This document shows, piece after piece, positions 9,518-18,669 of a DNA stretch of 64,000 nucleotides (position 1 is the first letter of the stretch; every line of letters begins with the position of its first letter). The notes under the pieces are model-generated. The model had not been told where the DNA came from. It did not search any database and saw only the letters and a list, made by a program, of their open reading frames with translations. A program made the position numbers and the translations under genes. This DNA is from an uncultured Clostridia bacterium (lineage in GTDB: Bacteria > Bacillota > Clostridia > Lachnospirales > CAG-274). The stretch lies in contig CANPXH010000007.1 of the NCBI GenBank assembly GCA_947585865.1, positions 1 to 64,000 of the forward strand. The letters run 5' to 3'.

Positions 9518-10147
9518 CTAGGGAATGATAAGCGCCATTCCCGCTTTTATTTTATTTGGATCTGCAACAGATGACTTGTTTGCCTCATATATTTCCCGCC
9601 ACCTGCTGCCGTCACCGTAATATTTCTTGGCTATCATCCACAGGCTGTCGCCGCTTGCCACAATATAAGATGAAGCCGAGGGGGCGTTTATGCTTTGTCT
9701 TTCCGTGCTGCCGCTGTCTTTGAATATTGCGCCGAAGCTGCGGTATTCCCTGAGCGTAACGGCTATCCTGAGATCATAGCCTTCTCCTGCATTTTCTATG
9801 AATTTATAATCCTCCAATGTGGAGCTTATATCCGTATAGTTGAATACCTTGTTTCCCATTACCCTTGTTATTACAAAGGAGATCACCCTTTTGTCGGTTT
9901 TGAGCTTTGCAATTGCATCCTTATAATAATCCGCATCCTTGAATTCATCATAGAGATAGCTTGCAAAGGGATATCTCACATTGGGTATAAGAGCCTCAAA
10001 TGTTACCACCCTGAGCTTAGGCGATCTTAAAAGATTTATTTCGCCGCCTTCCACAAGAGTTATGGTTTCATTCAGGGAGCCTGTTGAGATAGTTATTTTT
10101 TCGGGGGCTACGGGCAGCTTTATTTCTCCCAGCCATATTTCATACAT
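9518..10147 (-). CDS. Phage-like LysM baseplate protein (XkdP/gp53 type)
   Basis: The 209-aa protein has an N-terminal domain starting MYEIWLGEIKLPVAPEKI, typical of contractile-tail hub or baseplate proteins of the PBSX XkdP kind. A C-terminal LysM domain spans about residues 158-209 (YIVASGDSLWMIAKKYYG ... IKAGMALIIP). In phages such proteins link the tail hub to the baseplate, and LysM binds peptidoglycan. No capsid, portal, sheath or lysis genes are near, so this is a partial phage or tailocin relic or a domesticated gene. The ribosome site on the minus strand is AAGGAGGAAA. Family call good, role uncertain. Confidence 0.8.
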   Translation of the reverse strand: MYEIWLGEIKLPVAPEKITISTGSLNETITLVEGGEINLLRSPKLRVVTFEALIPNVRYPFASYLYDEFKDADYYKDAIAKLKTDKRVISFVITRVMGNKVFNYTDISSTLEDYKFIENAGEGYDLRIAVTLREYRSFGAIFKDSGSTERQSINAPSASSYIVASGDSLWMIAKKYYGDGSRWREIYEANKSSVADPNKIKAGMALIIP

Positions 10148-10172
10148 ATTTTTCCTCCTTTCGTTGTGCTTG

Positions 10173-10904
10173 TCAGGCGTTGAGCCTTTTCATCTCGTCT
10201 ATGTTTTCATTTCTTTTGCGGGCAAGAGACATTCCGTACAGAGTACAGTTCAGCTTATCGAGTGTTTTGAGCTCCTCCGAATATCTTTCCAAGAGATGAT
10301 CACGTCTTGCCGTTCTGTAAGCAAGCTCCTTTTCTATATCCGTATATCTCTTGTCCGTCTCCACAGACAGAGGTCTGTATTCCTCAAGCGCACGAAGTCT
10401 TGCCCTTTGCCGCAGAATATCAAGGTCTGCTGTGTTCAGCTCCTTTTCCAGGCGTGCCGCTGCGGCTTTCATATCAGCTGCCGCTCCCATAGAGGACTTT
10501 AGCTTGATATTAAGCTCTCTTTCTCCTTGAGCATCATCGCTGCCCTCGCTCTCCAAGGCTATTATGGAATCGGCAGTCTTTCTGCTTGCTTCCATGAGCC
10601 TTTCATGCTCTTCCTTTAAAAGCGCCAGCCTTTTTCTCAGTATCTTTGCCGTGCTTTCCAGCCGCAGTATATTTTCTCTTGTTCTTTCCGCTTCTCTTTC
10701 GTTTTCCTCAGCCGCCTTGTCATTGGCCTCTTCCAGTTCTCTCCGCCTTTTGGAAAGCATAGTTTCTGCCTGAGTGAGCTTTTTCTGATTTTTGCCCGAA
10801 AGAAGGAAGCCCTTTATTTTTTCAATGCGCTCTGTGGTTTTTTCGATCCTTGTTTTTATGCTGTCCTCATCCCTACAGGACAGCCTTGTGTCGTTTTCTT
10901 TCAT
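10173..10904 (-). CDS. Coiled-coil hypothetical protein
   Basis: The 243-aa product is almost entirely charged heptad-like helix, rich in Glu, Lys, Arg and Leu, with no membrane segment or signal peptide. A long coiled coil is likely over residues 15-230. It is the first gene of the minus-strand cluster, 25 bases before the LysM gene. Tail-assembly or scaffold roles would fit the context but are inference only. A general coiled-coil protein unrelated to phage is possible. Confidence 0.65.
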   Translation of the reverse strand: MKENDTRLSCRDEDSIKTRIEKTTERIEKIKGFLLSGKNQKKLTQAETMLSKRRRELEEANDKAAEENEREAERTRENILRLESTAKILRKRLALLKEEHERLMEASRKTADSIIALESEGSDDAQGERELNIKLKSSMGAAADMKAAAARLEKELNTADLDILRQRARLRALEEYRPLSVETDKRYTDIEKELAYRTARRDHLLERYSEELKTLDKLNCTLYGMSLARKRNENIDEMKRLNA

Positions 10905-11102
10905 ATTTCGACCCTCCCGTTTAAATTATCTTGAAAGGAGAATAACACAAAAAGTGCGACAAAGTGCGACAAACTCACACAGCGATACCGAAAAATTTAA
11001 GAAAATATTAAAAAACGAAGTTTTGATTTGCCATAATTACAGATTTGTAGTATCATATATATAGCATTTATCTGTAAATATATGAATAAAGGGGTAATAG
11101 CA

Positions 11103-12098
11103 TTGATAGAGGTAAAAGATCTGACCAAGAAATTTGGTCCTCATATTGCTGTAGACAACATTTCATTTACCGTAAACGACGGCGAGATAGTTGGCTTTTT
11201 AGGCCCTAACGGCGCCGGCAAGACGACCACCATGAATATGATGACGGGGTTTTTATCAGCGACCGAGGGCAGCATCAGAATAAACGGATACGATATACTC
11301 GACGAACCTATAAAGGCAAAGAAGCAGCTTGGCTATCTGCCTGATGTGCCGCCTGTGTACGGAGATATGACAGTGGAGGAATATCTCAGCTTCGTATGCG
11401 ATCTGAAAGGCATAAAAAAATCAAAAAGAGCGGATATGCTCAATGAGATAGCCTTGACCGTACAAATAAAAGACGTATACAAAAGGCTTGTAAAGAATCT
11501 TTCAAAAGGTTACAGGCAAAGAGTAGGTCTTGCTCAAGCCCTTGTAGGCTTCCCGGAGGTGCTCATACTTGACGAGCCTACCGTGGGTCTTGATCCTAAG
11601 CAGATAATAGAGATGAGAGCTCTTATAAAGAAGCTGGGAGAAAAGCACACCGTTATACTCAGTTCCCATATATTGAGCGAGGTAAGCGCAGTGTGCGACA
11701 GAGTAATGATAATAAACAAGGGCAGGATAGTGGCTACGGATACCACAGAGGGGCTTTCAAACAAGGCAGGCAATTCCATGCAGCTCGTGACGATAAAGGG
11801 CGATGGATACACGGCATGTGACAAGCTCGATGAATGGGCGGATATAAAAAGCGCCCGTGTCGTTTCGGACAACGGCGACGGCACATTTGACATAAAGGTG
11901 ACAGGCAGGGAAAGCATCGATATAAGAGAGCTTATTTTTAACACCCTTGCCAACGAAAACATACCCATACTGTGCCTCAAACCCACCGCTCTCAATTTGG
12001 AGGAGGCTTTCCTTAAGGTCATAAACGGAGAGCTTGAAGACAGCGAAGCTCTCAATGTCCATATGGTGGAGGGCACCGATGAAAGGGAGGCGGAGTAA
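11103..12098 (+). CDS. ABC transporter ATP-binding protein, GldA-like
   Basis: This is the nucleotide-binding subunit of an ABC-2 type exporter. Visible motifs are Walker A GPNGAGKTT, signature LSKGYRQRVG, Walker B EVLILDEPTVGLDP and an H-loop in ILSSHIL. The C-terminal region of about 100 aa is typical of GldA/CcmA-like proteins. I prefer the TTG at 11103, eight bases after AAAGGGG, over the ATG at 11082, which has no ribosome site; the longer form would add seven residues. It begins an operon with a permease, a GldG-like protein and a DUF4340 protein. Substrate unknown. Confidence 0.9.
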   Translation: MIEVKDLTKKFGPHIAVDNISFTVNDGEIVGFLGPNGAGKTTTMNMMTGFLSATEGSIRINGYDILDEPIKAKKQLGYLPDVPPVYGDMTVEEYLSFVCDLKGIKKSKRADMLNEIALTVQIKDVYKRLVKNLSKGYRQRVGLAQALVGFPEVLILDEPTVGLDPKQIIEMRALIKKLGEKHTVILSSHILSEVSAVCDRVMIINKGRIVATDTTEGLSNKAGNSMQLVTIKGDGYTACDKLDEWADIKSARVVSDNGDGTFDIKVTGRESIDIRELIFNTLANENIPILCLKPTALNLEEAFLKVINGELEDSEALNVHMVEGTDEREAE

Positions 12099-12962
12099 AT
12101 GTCGGCTATTTTCAAAAAAGAGATAATGACCTATTTCAAGACCGTTACGGGCTATGGATTTCTAGGCTTTTTTGTTCTTATAACAGGTTATTTCTTCGTA
12201 TCTCAGAACATCGTTGCGGCTAACGCCAATTACAACGAGACCCTTGCAGGCTCAATGATAATGTTCCTTATACTGGTGCCTGTGCTCACAATGCGTCTGT
12301 TTGCCGAAGAAGCAAGGCAGAAAACGGATCAGCTTCTTTATGCTGCGCCTATAAAGGTGACGGACATAGTCATTGGCAAATTTTTGGCAGCGGCTGCCCT
12401 TATGCTCATAGGCATAGTCATAACCCTTGTTTTCCCATATCTTCTTTCCCGTTCCGGCCAGCTTGCCTGGGGCATGACATTTGTGGGTATGCTGGGCTAT
12501 TTTATGATGGGTATGTGTCTGATAAGCGTAGGTATTTTCATTTCCGTGCTCACGGACAATCAGATAGTGGCGGCGGCAGCTACATTCGCATCTGTATTTT
12601 TGCTGCTTATGATGGATAATATATCCTCCTCCGCTCCCATAAGCGTGGGATCATCTGTTGTGTTTTTGGCTCTTGCGGTGGCGGCAATAGCTCTCACGGT
12701 ATATTCCGGCACCAAAAACATAACCGTATCGGGCATATTTGCCATAATAGGCTATGTTATAATGGGCGTGCTCTATTTTATAAATCCCAATATTTACGAC
12801 GGCGTTATTGTAAAGGTGCTTAGCTGGTTTTCCGTACTCAGCCGTTTTGAAAATTTCTATATGGGCATATTGTCTGTTTCCGATGTCGTGTATTATATCA
12901 CATTTACCTGTGCCTTTTTGTATTTTACGGTAAATGTAATAGAGAAAAGAAGATGGAGCTAG
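12099..12962 (+). CDS. ABC-2 type permease, GldF-like
   Basis: The 287-aa protein has six predicted membrane segments, and a conserved motif (EEARQKTDQLLYAAPIKVTDIVIGKF) near residues 68-93 that is typical of ABC-2 permeases of the GldF kind. The start codon directly follows the stop of the ATPase gene. It should form the membrane channel for the GldA-like ATPase. In Bacteroidetes the homologous genes are tied to gliding; in Firmicutes the role is unknown. Confidence 0.88.
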   Translation: MSAIFKKEIMTYFKTVTGYGFLGFFVLITGYFFVSQNIVAANANYNETLAGSMIMFLILVPVLTMRLFAEEARQKTDQLLYAAPIKVTDIVIGKFLAAAALMLIGIVITLVFPYLLSRSGQLAWGMTFVGMLGYFMMGMCLISVGIFISVLTDNQIVAAAATFASVFLLLMMDNISSSAPISVGSSVVFLALAVAAIALTVYSGTKNITVSGIFAIIGYVIMGVLYFINPNIYDGVIVKVLSWFSVLSRFENFYMGILSVSDVVYYITFTCAFLYFTVNVIEKRRWS

Positions 12963-12974
12963 GAGGAACAGACT

Positions 12975-14393
12975 ATGAAAAAGAGCAAAAATATATTTAA
13001 CGACAAGCGTTTTAAATACGGCACATATTCTGTGGTGGTCACCATAGTTTTCATTGCCATACTTGTGGTATTCAATCTTGTGGTAGGCCGATTCGACCGC
13101 TCCTTTGACTTTACAAAAGACAATGTGTTCTCTCTTTCCGATGAAACAAGGACCATGCTCGATGGCATGAAGAACGATGTAAAAGTGTATACGCTTTTCA
13201 GAACAAGTGAAAACGATGCCATTGTCGGCAGAGTAGAGCAGGTGCTGGATCAGTATGTGCAGCACAGCGGCCATATCAAGACTGAAAATATAGACATATA
13301 TCTGCATCCCGATTTTACGTCAAAGTATTCCTCCGAGGGAAATACCGTTGGCGTAAACGGTCTTATCGTGGAGCAGGGGGATAAATTCAGACTCATAAAT
13401 TATGAGGATTATTTCAACGATGAGGGCAGATTTTCTCTTGAAGCCTGCCTTACAAGCGCCATACAATATGTAAATATGGATGTCAGGCCCCGGGTCTGCT
13501 TTGTGACGGGGCACGGCGAGGCAGACAGCAAAAGCTACACCACTCTTAACGAAAGCCTTAGACTCGCCAATTACGATCTGAAAGACATAAACCTTTTGGA
13601 AAGCGACATACCCGAGGAGTGCTGTGTGCTCCTCATTACGCCTACGGCAAGGGATTACTCCCAAGAGGAAGCCAAAAAGGTGCTGGATTATCTTGCGGAT
13701 GACGGCAGAGCCTATATGATAATAGGCGGCACGGACACAACCCGGTTCACAAACATATCCTCCATAGCTTCGGCTTACGGAGTCACGCTGGAAAAGGGCT
13801 ATGTATATGAAGGCGATGAGGCTTCTTATATGATGTATCCTTATGCCATTCTTCCCAAGCTGAACGACCATGATATCAACGCTTCGCTCAAGGCCAATGA
13901 CTACAAGGTAATTACCGTTGCCTGTCAGGCGCTGGGCAGGACCGAAATAAAAAAACAATCCCTTGATATAGTGCCTATACTGAGCACCGGCGACAAGGCT
14001 TATATTAAAAAGGACGGCAACACCTCGGCCAACAAAGAAGCCGGAGATACGGAAGGGCCCTTTGACATAGCGGTGGCGGTAACGGATTCCACCTATACCG
14101 ATAAGGCACACGATACAAAGCTTATAATAACAGGCGCAAGCTATTATCTCATAGAGCCGAACACAGACGCTATGGTGAACAATGCCGATTCCACATTTGT
14201 GGTAAACGGTATAAATTGGCTCAATGACAAAAGTGAAGACAGCGTAGTCATACCTTCAAAAAGTCTTAATGACAGTTCCATAGTTGTAGATGCATCTACG
14301 GCAGGTATCATAAAGCTTGTAAGCTGGGGCATAATACCCGGAGCAATATTCCTGACAGGCTTTGCGGTATGGCTCATAAGGAGAAGAAAATAA
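12975..14393 (+). CDS. Gld-type ABC auxiliary protein (GldG-like)
   Basis: The 472-aa protein has an N-terminal membrane segment (about residues 16-36), then a long extracytoplasmic part with FVTGHGEADSKSYTTLNESLRLANYDLKDI, typical of GldG/DUF7088-type proteins. A second membrane segment near residues 446-466 is followed by a positively charged tail (RRRK). AGGAGG precedes the ATG. The gene lies between the permease and a DUF4340 gene, the standard order for this exporter. It probably forms a periplasm-facing complex with the permease; substrate unknown. Confidence 0.88.
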   Translation: MKKSKNIFNDKRFKYGTYSVVVTIVFIAILVVFNLVVGRFDRSFDFTKDNVFSLSDETRTMLDGMKNDVKVYTLFRTSENDAIVGRVEQVLDQYVQHSGHIKTENIDIYLHPDFTSKYSSEGNTVGVNGLIVEQGDKFRLINYEDYFNDEGRFSLEACLTSAIQYVNMDVRPRVCFVTGHGEADSKSYTTLNESLRLANYDLKDINLLESDIPEECCVLLITPTARDYSQEEAKKVLDYLADDGRAYMIIGGTDTTRFTNISSIASAYGVTLEKGYVYEGDEASYMMYPYAILPKLNDHDINASLKANDYKVITVACQALGRTEIKKQSLDIVPILSTGDKAYIKKDGNTSANKEAGDTEGPFDIAVAVTDSTYTDKAHDTKLIITGASYYLIEPNTDAMVNNADSTFVVNGINWLNDKSEDSVVIPSKSLNDSSIVVDASTAGIIKLVSWGIIPGAIFLTGFAVWLIRRRK

Positions 14394-15805
14394 TGAAGAA
14401 AAAGCTTATGCTTCTCGGAGCGGCCGTAGCGGTACTGGCAGTGCTTTTGGGCATATATGCCTTTATGGGAGACCGATCCGACAAAAGCAACGAAGAAGAA
14501 GCTTCCCCCCTTGAAATGCCGGGAGAAAATATAGCAGATCTGGATGAAGTAAAGAAATTCAGCGTTGAAAACAGCAGCGGCAGTTATACCTTTGTCAAAA
14601 AGGGAGAAAGCTGGCAGGCTGAGGGCTACAGCAATAAGCTGGATCAGTCGGCTGTGAACAGAATGGCGACAGTGTTCACCGCTCTCTATTCGGAGGAGAC
14701 CGTTGAGGAGGATCCTGCCGATCTTTCAAAGTACGGACTTGACAAGCCTGCGGCAATCGGCACATCAGAAAACATTACGGTAAAAATGGGCGCTCTCACA
14801 TCCGATGAAAAATACAGATATGTACAGGTAAGCGGGAGCAATGCCGTATATATGGCAGATGCAGGCTTTTGCAAGAGCCTTGACTTCGGTATGAATGATT
14901 TTATAGACAAGGCCATAGCAAAGATCAGCACCGACAGCATACAGGAAATGGAAATAAAAGTAAGGGATAAAGAGGACATATATGTCAAGTATGACCCGGA
15001 CAATCCCATAGCAAGAGATTATGCCGAAGCAAACGGGCTTGCCACTCTTGTTATGCTGCGCCCCGTGGAAAATATGCTGGTATATCCCTACAGCCTTGAA
15101 AATTCGGTGCTGCGCAATATAGATAATCTGAACATATCGGAGCTTGCCGATCCTGCGCCTTCGGATCTTTCCAAATACGGTCTTGACAAGCCTCTTGCAG
15201 AAATAATGATAAGAGACGATAAAAACAAAATAACAATAAAAGCGGGAAATAATGCGCCTGCCAAAGGTATCACGGAATATATCTATGTGCAGATAAACGA
15301 CAGGCCGGAGGTATTTACCATGGATCTCAGAAATATAGAACCGTTTATCGATGCATCCATTGCCGATTTTTCCGAAAAATTCGTAAGCCTGTATCAGCGC
15401 TCAAAGGTAAATTCCATAGAGATAAAGGGCGCCGATACTTATAAAATAGACTTCCGTTCCGAAGGAGACAATACATTCGTACAGGAGGACGGCGTAAGAA
15501 GAGACCGCCGCAACACATATATAAACAACATCCCTGTGGACAGAGATACCTTTACCGATTTTTATGAACAGCTTGTGGCCATAGGTTTTGATGATTATGA
15601 TACCAATGCCGAGGCCAAGGGCGCTCCTGCCGTCACCATTACATTCAAGCTTTCCGACGGAAGCAGCGATGCGGCGGAATACTATGATTACAACAGTGAT
15701 TTCTATGTTGTAAAGAAAGGCGACAATACATCAATGCTCGTAAATAAACAGACTGTAACAAAGGTATTGAACGAAGCCAAAAAGCTGACGGAGAAAAAGA
15801 GCTAG
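14393..15805 (+). CDS. DUF4340 domain-containing protein
   Basis: This roughly 470-aa protein begins MKKKLMLLGAAVAVLAVLLGIY, an N-terminal membrane anchor. Two related segments follow, around the repeated phrase PADLSKYGLDKP/PSDLSKYGLDKP near residues 108 and 255, matching the repeat layout of DUF4340. The ORF track begins at 14369, but ATG 14393 overlaps the preceding stop codon (TAATG) and gives the expected signal anchor. DUF4340 genes often end Gld-like ABC operons, as here. Function unknown; an outer-face partner of the exporter is likely. Confidence 0.87.
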   Translation: MKKKLMLLGAAVAVLAVLLGIYAFMGDRSDKSNEEEASPLEMPGENIADLDEVKKFSVENSSGSYTFVKKGESWQAEGYSNKLDQSAVNRMATVFTALYSEETVEEDPADLSKYGLDKPAAIGTSENITVKMGALTSDEKYRYVQVSGSNAVYMADAGFCKSLDFGMNDFIDKAIAKISTDSIQEMEIKVRDKEDIYVKYDPDNPIARDYAEANGLATLVMLRPVENMLVYPYSLENSVLRNIDNLNISELADPAPSDLSKYGLDKPLAEIMIRDDKNKITIKAGNNAPAKGITEYIYVQINDRPEVFTMDLRNIEPFIDASIADFSEKFVSLYQRSKVNSIEIKGADTYKIDFRSEGDNTFVQEDGVRRDRRNTYINNIPVDRDTFTDFYEQLVAIGFDDYDTNAEAKGAPAVTITFKLSDGSSDAAEYYDYNSDFYVVKKGDNTSMLVNKQTVTKVLNEAKKLTEKKS

Positions 15806-16150
15806 GCTCCTTGGCAAATGGCATAGCTTGGCGGATACAGCGGCAAATAAGCCCTATCGCTTTGCCCCTTCAAGGACAGCAGCTTTTCTGCGGTCTTGGA
15901 GCTAAGCGCCGAAATTTCGTAAAACACGTCAGCACTTTCACTCTGTGAAAGCCAGCCTTCGGCTGTCCGATAAATCTTTCGGTGCAATTCCGGTTCCCGC
16001 CTTGATTCAACCGAAAAAAATGCAGGCGTTTATTTCAAGCGTATTGGCTTTATCGACACACTGAAAGTGCTGCCGATCCTTACATTGACCCAAAAAATAT
16101 AATTATTTCTTTCAAGCGTGCCGACTTTATCGGCACGCTGAGCTCGGCAG
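15806..16150. repeat. Degenerate copies of the structured repeat family
   Basis: This intergenic region has no convincing gene. It contains TTCAAGCGT-type hairpins at 16034-16065 and 16111-16141 that match the 3' hairpin of the roughly 175-bp repeats at 22230-22403 and 30994-31170. Upstream of the first, GGTTCCCGCCTT is followed at 16010-16033 by a GAAA...AAATGCAGGC segment that parallels the intact copies. The second hairpin runs into a GCTCGGC/GCCGAGC stem followed by T's (about 16141-16170), a probable terminator. I read the region as decayed copies of the element. Confidence 0.6.
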
Positions 16151-16326
16151 CAGACCGCCGAGCTTTTTTTATTGGATATATCACAGGCGTCATCATCTCA
16201 AAGTGCATATAGGCACGCCAATATTTTGTCGAAAAATGTATATTGGTGTTGCAATATGATAGAAAATATGCTATTATAATATTATAGTATTCTTTTATTA
16301 ATACTATGCACAATGAATAATCTATC

Positions 16327-16355
16327 TTGACAAACATTTGTTCTAATGATACAAT
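16327..16355 (+). promoter_or_regulatory. Sigma-A promoter with LexA-like box
   Basis: TTGACA at 16327 and TACAAT at 16350 are separated by 17 bases. The spacer holds AAACATTTGTTC, close to the Gram-positive SOS box CGAACATATGTTCG. The promoter points to the gene at 16433. SOS control is inference from one imperfect match. Confidence 0.65.
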
Positions 16356-16432
16356 AAAAATATCCCAAATTGAGGATAATTTTTCGAACATTTTTGAAAA
16401 TATAGATATAAAACACAAAGAGGTGAACATAT

Positions 16433-16906
16433 TTGACGGAAAAAGAAAAAGAAGAACTAAAAAATCTTATGCATCTTTGGGGCAGCTATAAATACATACT
16501 GAGCGTGGAGAAAAGTGAATTGGCAAGCATACAGGACATATGCTCCGCCATGAAGGATATAAAAACGATGACCTGTGATGCCCTGCCTAAATCAGCCAGA
16601 ATAAGCAAGCCCGTAGAGGAAAATATGGTAAATTCCATAACTCTGTGCGAAGGCCGTATAGAAAAGCTGAATTCTCTTATAAAGGAAAATATGCTGCTTA
16701 AGCAAAAGATAGACAAGATCGTAGATACCCTTCCCCATGCGGAGCAATATATATTAAAGGCACGATATGTTGAAAATATGTCTTGGGAGATGATGCCTTT
16801 GCGCATACCCTTTGAAATGAGCAAAAGACATTGCCAAAGATTTCACAACAACGCCCTTGAGACCATATATGATAAACTACACAAAACCGATGAAAATGAG
16901 GAATAA
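16433..16906 (+). CDS. Phage-like small regulator, sigma-region-4-like
   Basis: This 157-aa soluble protein is largely helical. The last 60 residues (LPHAEQYILKARYVENMSWEMM ... SKRHCQRFHNNALETIYDKL) resemble the sigma-70 region 4-like helix-turn-helix of phage ArpU/DUF1492-type late-gene regulators. The TTG start at 16433 follows AAAGAGGTGAAC. It stands alone with its own sigma-A promoter. No phage structural genes are adjacent, though a tail relic lies at 8.6-10.9 kb. Family assignment is tentative. Confidence 0.65.
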   Translation: MTEKEKEELKNLMHLWGSYKYILSVEKSELASIQDICSAMKDIKTMTCDALPKSARISKPVEENMVNSITLCEGRIEKLNSLIKENMLLKQKIDKIVDTLPHAEQYILKARYVENMSWEMMPLRIPFEMSKRHCQRFHNNALETIYDKLHKTDENEE

Positions 16907-17190
16907 AACCTGCTGATATTGATTTTAAACCGTGTTTATATACAAAAAAGCGGGCAATCATTGTATATAATGTTGTTAAAGCTGTCTTTTTACTATTATT
17001 TTTGTAAAAAACTACCTATTATTTTAATTATCAGCTTTAAAATTTGTAGTAATTGTGTATAAATTTTGTTACAAAAAATTCATTTTTTCATAATTCTTAG
17101 CGTTTTGCATAAATAATTTTTGCCTAATTTGTTTAAATATGATATAGATTGAAAACAGGAAAAATAGTATTATATTAATTAAGATTACAG
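16907..17190. other. AT-rich intergenic region before msmK
   Basis: I see no gene here. A TTGAAA at 17149 with TATATT or TATTAA near 17171-17178 could be the promoter of the ABC ATPase gene downstream. AGCGGGCAATCATTG and the run of A/T repeats before it form no clear terminator. Confidence 0.45.
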
Positions 17191-17234
17191 AGGTGGGCAG
17201 GTAATGCCGCTTAGGTGGGCAGGTAATGCCGCTT
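17191..17234 (+). repeat. 22-bp tandem duplication upstream of msmK
   Basis: AGGTGGGCAGGTAATGCCGC plus TT occurs twice in direct contact, with no differences. A GGCAG...CTGCC hairpin follows at about 17236-17254. The position between the probable promoter and the ribosome site of msmK suggests a leader element or a recent slippage event. Confidence 0.8.
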
Positions 17235-17284
17235 AGGCAGTCGACTCCCTGCCGCAATACCTAAATTTAAGGAGGAATAATTAA

Positions 17285-18397
17285 ATGGCAGAACTTAAGT
17301 TAAAAAACATTGTAAAGAAATATCCTAACGGTTTCGTAGCTGTTAAAAACTTCTCTCTTGATATTGAAGACAAGGAATTCATCATCTTCGTAGGTCCTTC
17401 CGGCTGCGGTAAGTCTACCACACTTAGAATGATCGCAGGTCTTGAAGATATATCAAGCGGCGAGTTATGGATCGGCGACAAGCTGTGCAACACTGTTGAT
17501 CCTAAGAACAGAGATATAGCAATGGTTTTCCAGAACTATGCTCTTTATCCCCACATGACAGTTTATGACAACATGGCTTTCGCTCTTAAGCTCAGAAAGA
17601 CTCCAAAGGCTGAGATAGACAAGAAGGTAAGAGAAGCAGCTAAGATCCTTGATATCGATCACTTGCTTGACAGAAAGCCAAAGGCTCTTTCAGGCGGTCA
17701 GAGACAGAGAGTTGCAATGGGTCGTGCCATTGTACGTTCTCCTAAGGTATTCCTTATGGATGAGCCTCTTTCAAACCTTGATGCCAAGCTGAGAGTTCAG
17801 ATGAGATCTGAGATATCAAAGCTTCATCAGAGACTGCAGACAACCTTCATCTACGTTACTCATGACCAGACAGAGGCTATGACTCTCGGTACTCGTATCG
17901 TAGTTCTTAAGGACGGCGTTATACAGCAGGTAGATACTCCTCAGAACCTTTACAATAAGCCGCAGAACTTATTCGTAGCAGGCTTCATCGGTTCTCCTCA
18001 GATGAACTTCATCAACGCTACGGTAGGCAAAGACGGCAGCGACATCTGCCTTAAGTTTGGCGAGTATTCCATCAAGCTTCCCGAAGCTAAGGCTAAGGCT
18101 TGTCTTGACGGCGGCTATGTAGGCAAGGAAGTTATATTCGGCGTAAGACCCGAAGATGTACATGATGAGGAAATTTTCCTTAATACATCCAAGGATTCTA
18201 TCGTTAATGCAGACGTAGAGGTTACTGAGCTTCTCGGTGCCGAGACTAACCTGTTCCTTATCATAGGCGGTCAGAACGTAACTGCAAGAGTAGACTCCAG
18301 AAGCACTGCTAAGATCGGCGACAATATCAAGGTTGCTTTCGATGTTAACAGGATCCATATCTTTGATAAGGCTACAGAGCTTACTATCTGCAACTAA
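17285..18397 (+). CDS. msmK: Carbohydrate ABC transporter ATPase (MsmK/UgpC family)
   Basis: The 370-aa protein is the ATPase shared by several sugar importers in Firmicutes. Motifs visible are Walker [10 protein letters not shown], signature [14 protein letters not shown], Walker [18 protein letters not shown]-loop [10 protein letters not shown], and a C-terminal TOBE/regulatory domain with GVRPEDVH. No permease or binding-protein genes adjoin, as expected for a shared multitask ATPase. Codon use is visibly biased to TTC, ATC, GAC and GGT compared with neighbours, consistent with high expression. AAGGAGG precedes the ATG. The call as MsmK rather than UgpC or MalK follows from the solitary context. 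Confidence 0.92.
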   Translation: MAELKLKNIVKKYPNGFVAVKNFSLDIEDKEFIIFVGPSGCGKSTTLRMIAGLEDISSGELWIGDKLCNTVDPKNRDIAMVFQNYALYPHMTVYDNMAFALKLRKTPKAEIDKKVREAAKILDIDHLLDRKPKALSGGQRQRVAMGRAIVRSPKVFLMDEPLSNLDAKLRVQMRSEISKLHQRLQTTFIYVTHDQTEAMTLGTRIVVLKDGVIQQVDTPQNLYNKPQNLFVAGFIGSPQMNFINATVGKDGSDICLKFGEYSIKLPEAKAKACLDGGYVGKEVIFGVRPEDVHDEEIFLNTSKDSIVNADVEVTELLGAETNLFLIIGGQNVTARVDSRSTAKIGDNIKVAFDVNRIHIFDKATELTICN

Positions 18398-18411
18398 TAT
18401 TGAACATTCGA

Positions 18412-18438
18412 CCCCTCCCTTTTGGGAGGGGATTTTTC
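18412..18438 (+). terminator. msmK terminator
   Basis: CCCCTCCC, a TTTT loop and GGGAGGGG are followed by ATTTTTC. It lies 15 bases after the msmK stop. Confidence 0.92.
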
Positions 18439-18669
18439 TTTCTTAAAACGCACACTTTCCGACCCATTGACTTTATATGGAAGTCATTCACTGCTTTTTG
18501 ACACCTTCACATCAAGGTTCAATTCTTATTCGCCGCCGTTACTTTGTAACGTTTTTACTTTCGGTACATTCATATTTTTAAAAAGGATCCGTATGTCTGT
18601 ACAAGCAGGCATTTTTTATTTGCCAAAATTGCCATATAGTAGTATACTAATACCTAGAGGTGATAAAAT

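Noticed and set aside
12651-13307. 218-aa minus-strand ORF across the GldF/GldG junction
   Set aside because: Overlaps two coupled genes in the opposite sense and has a composition typical of shadow frames.
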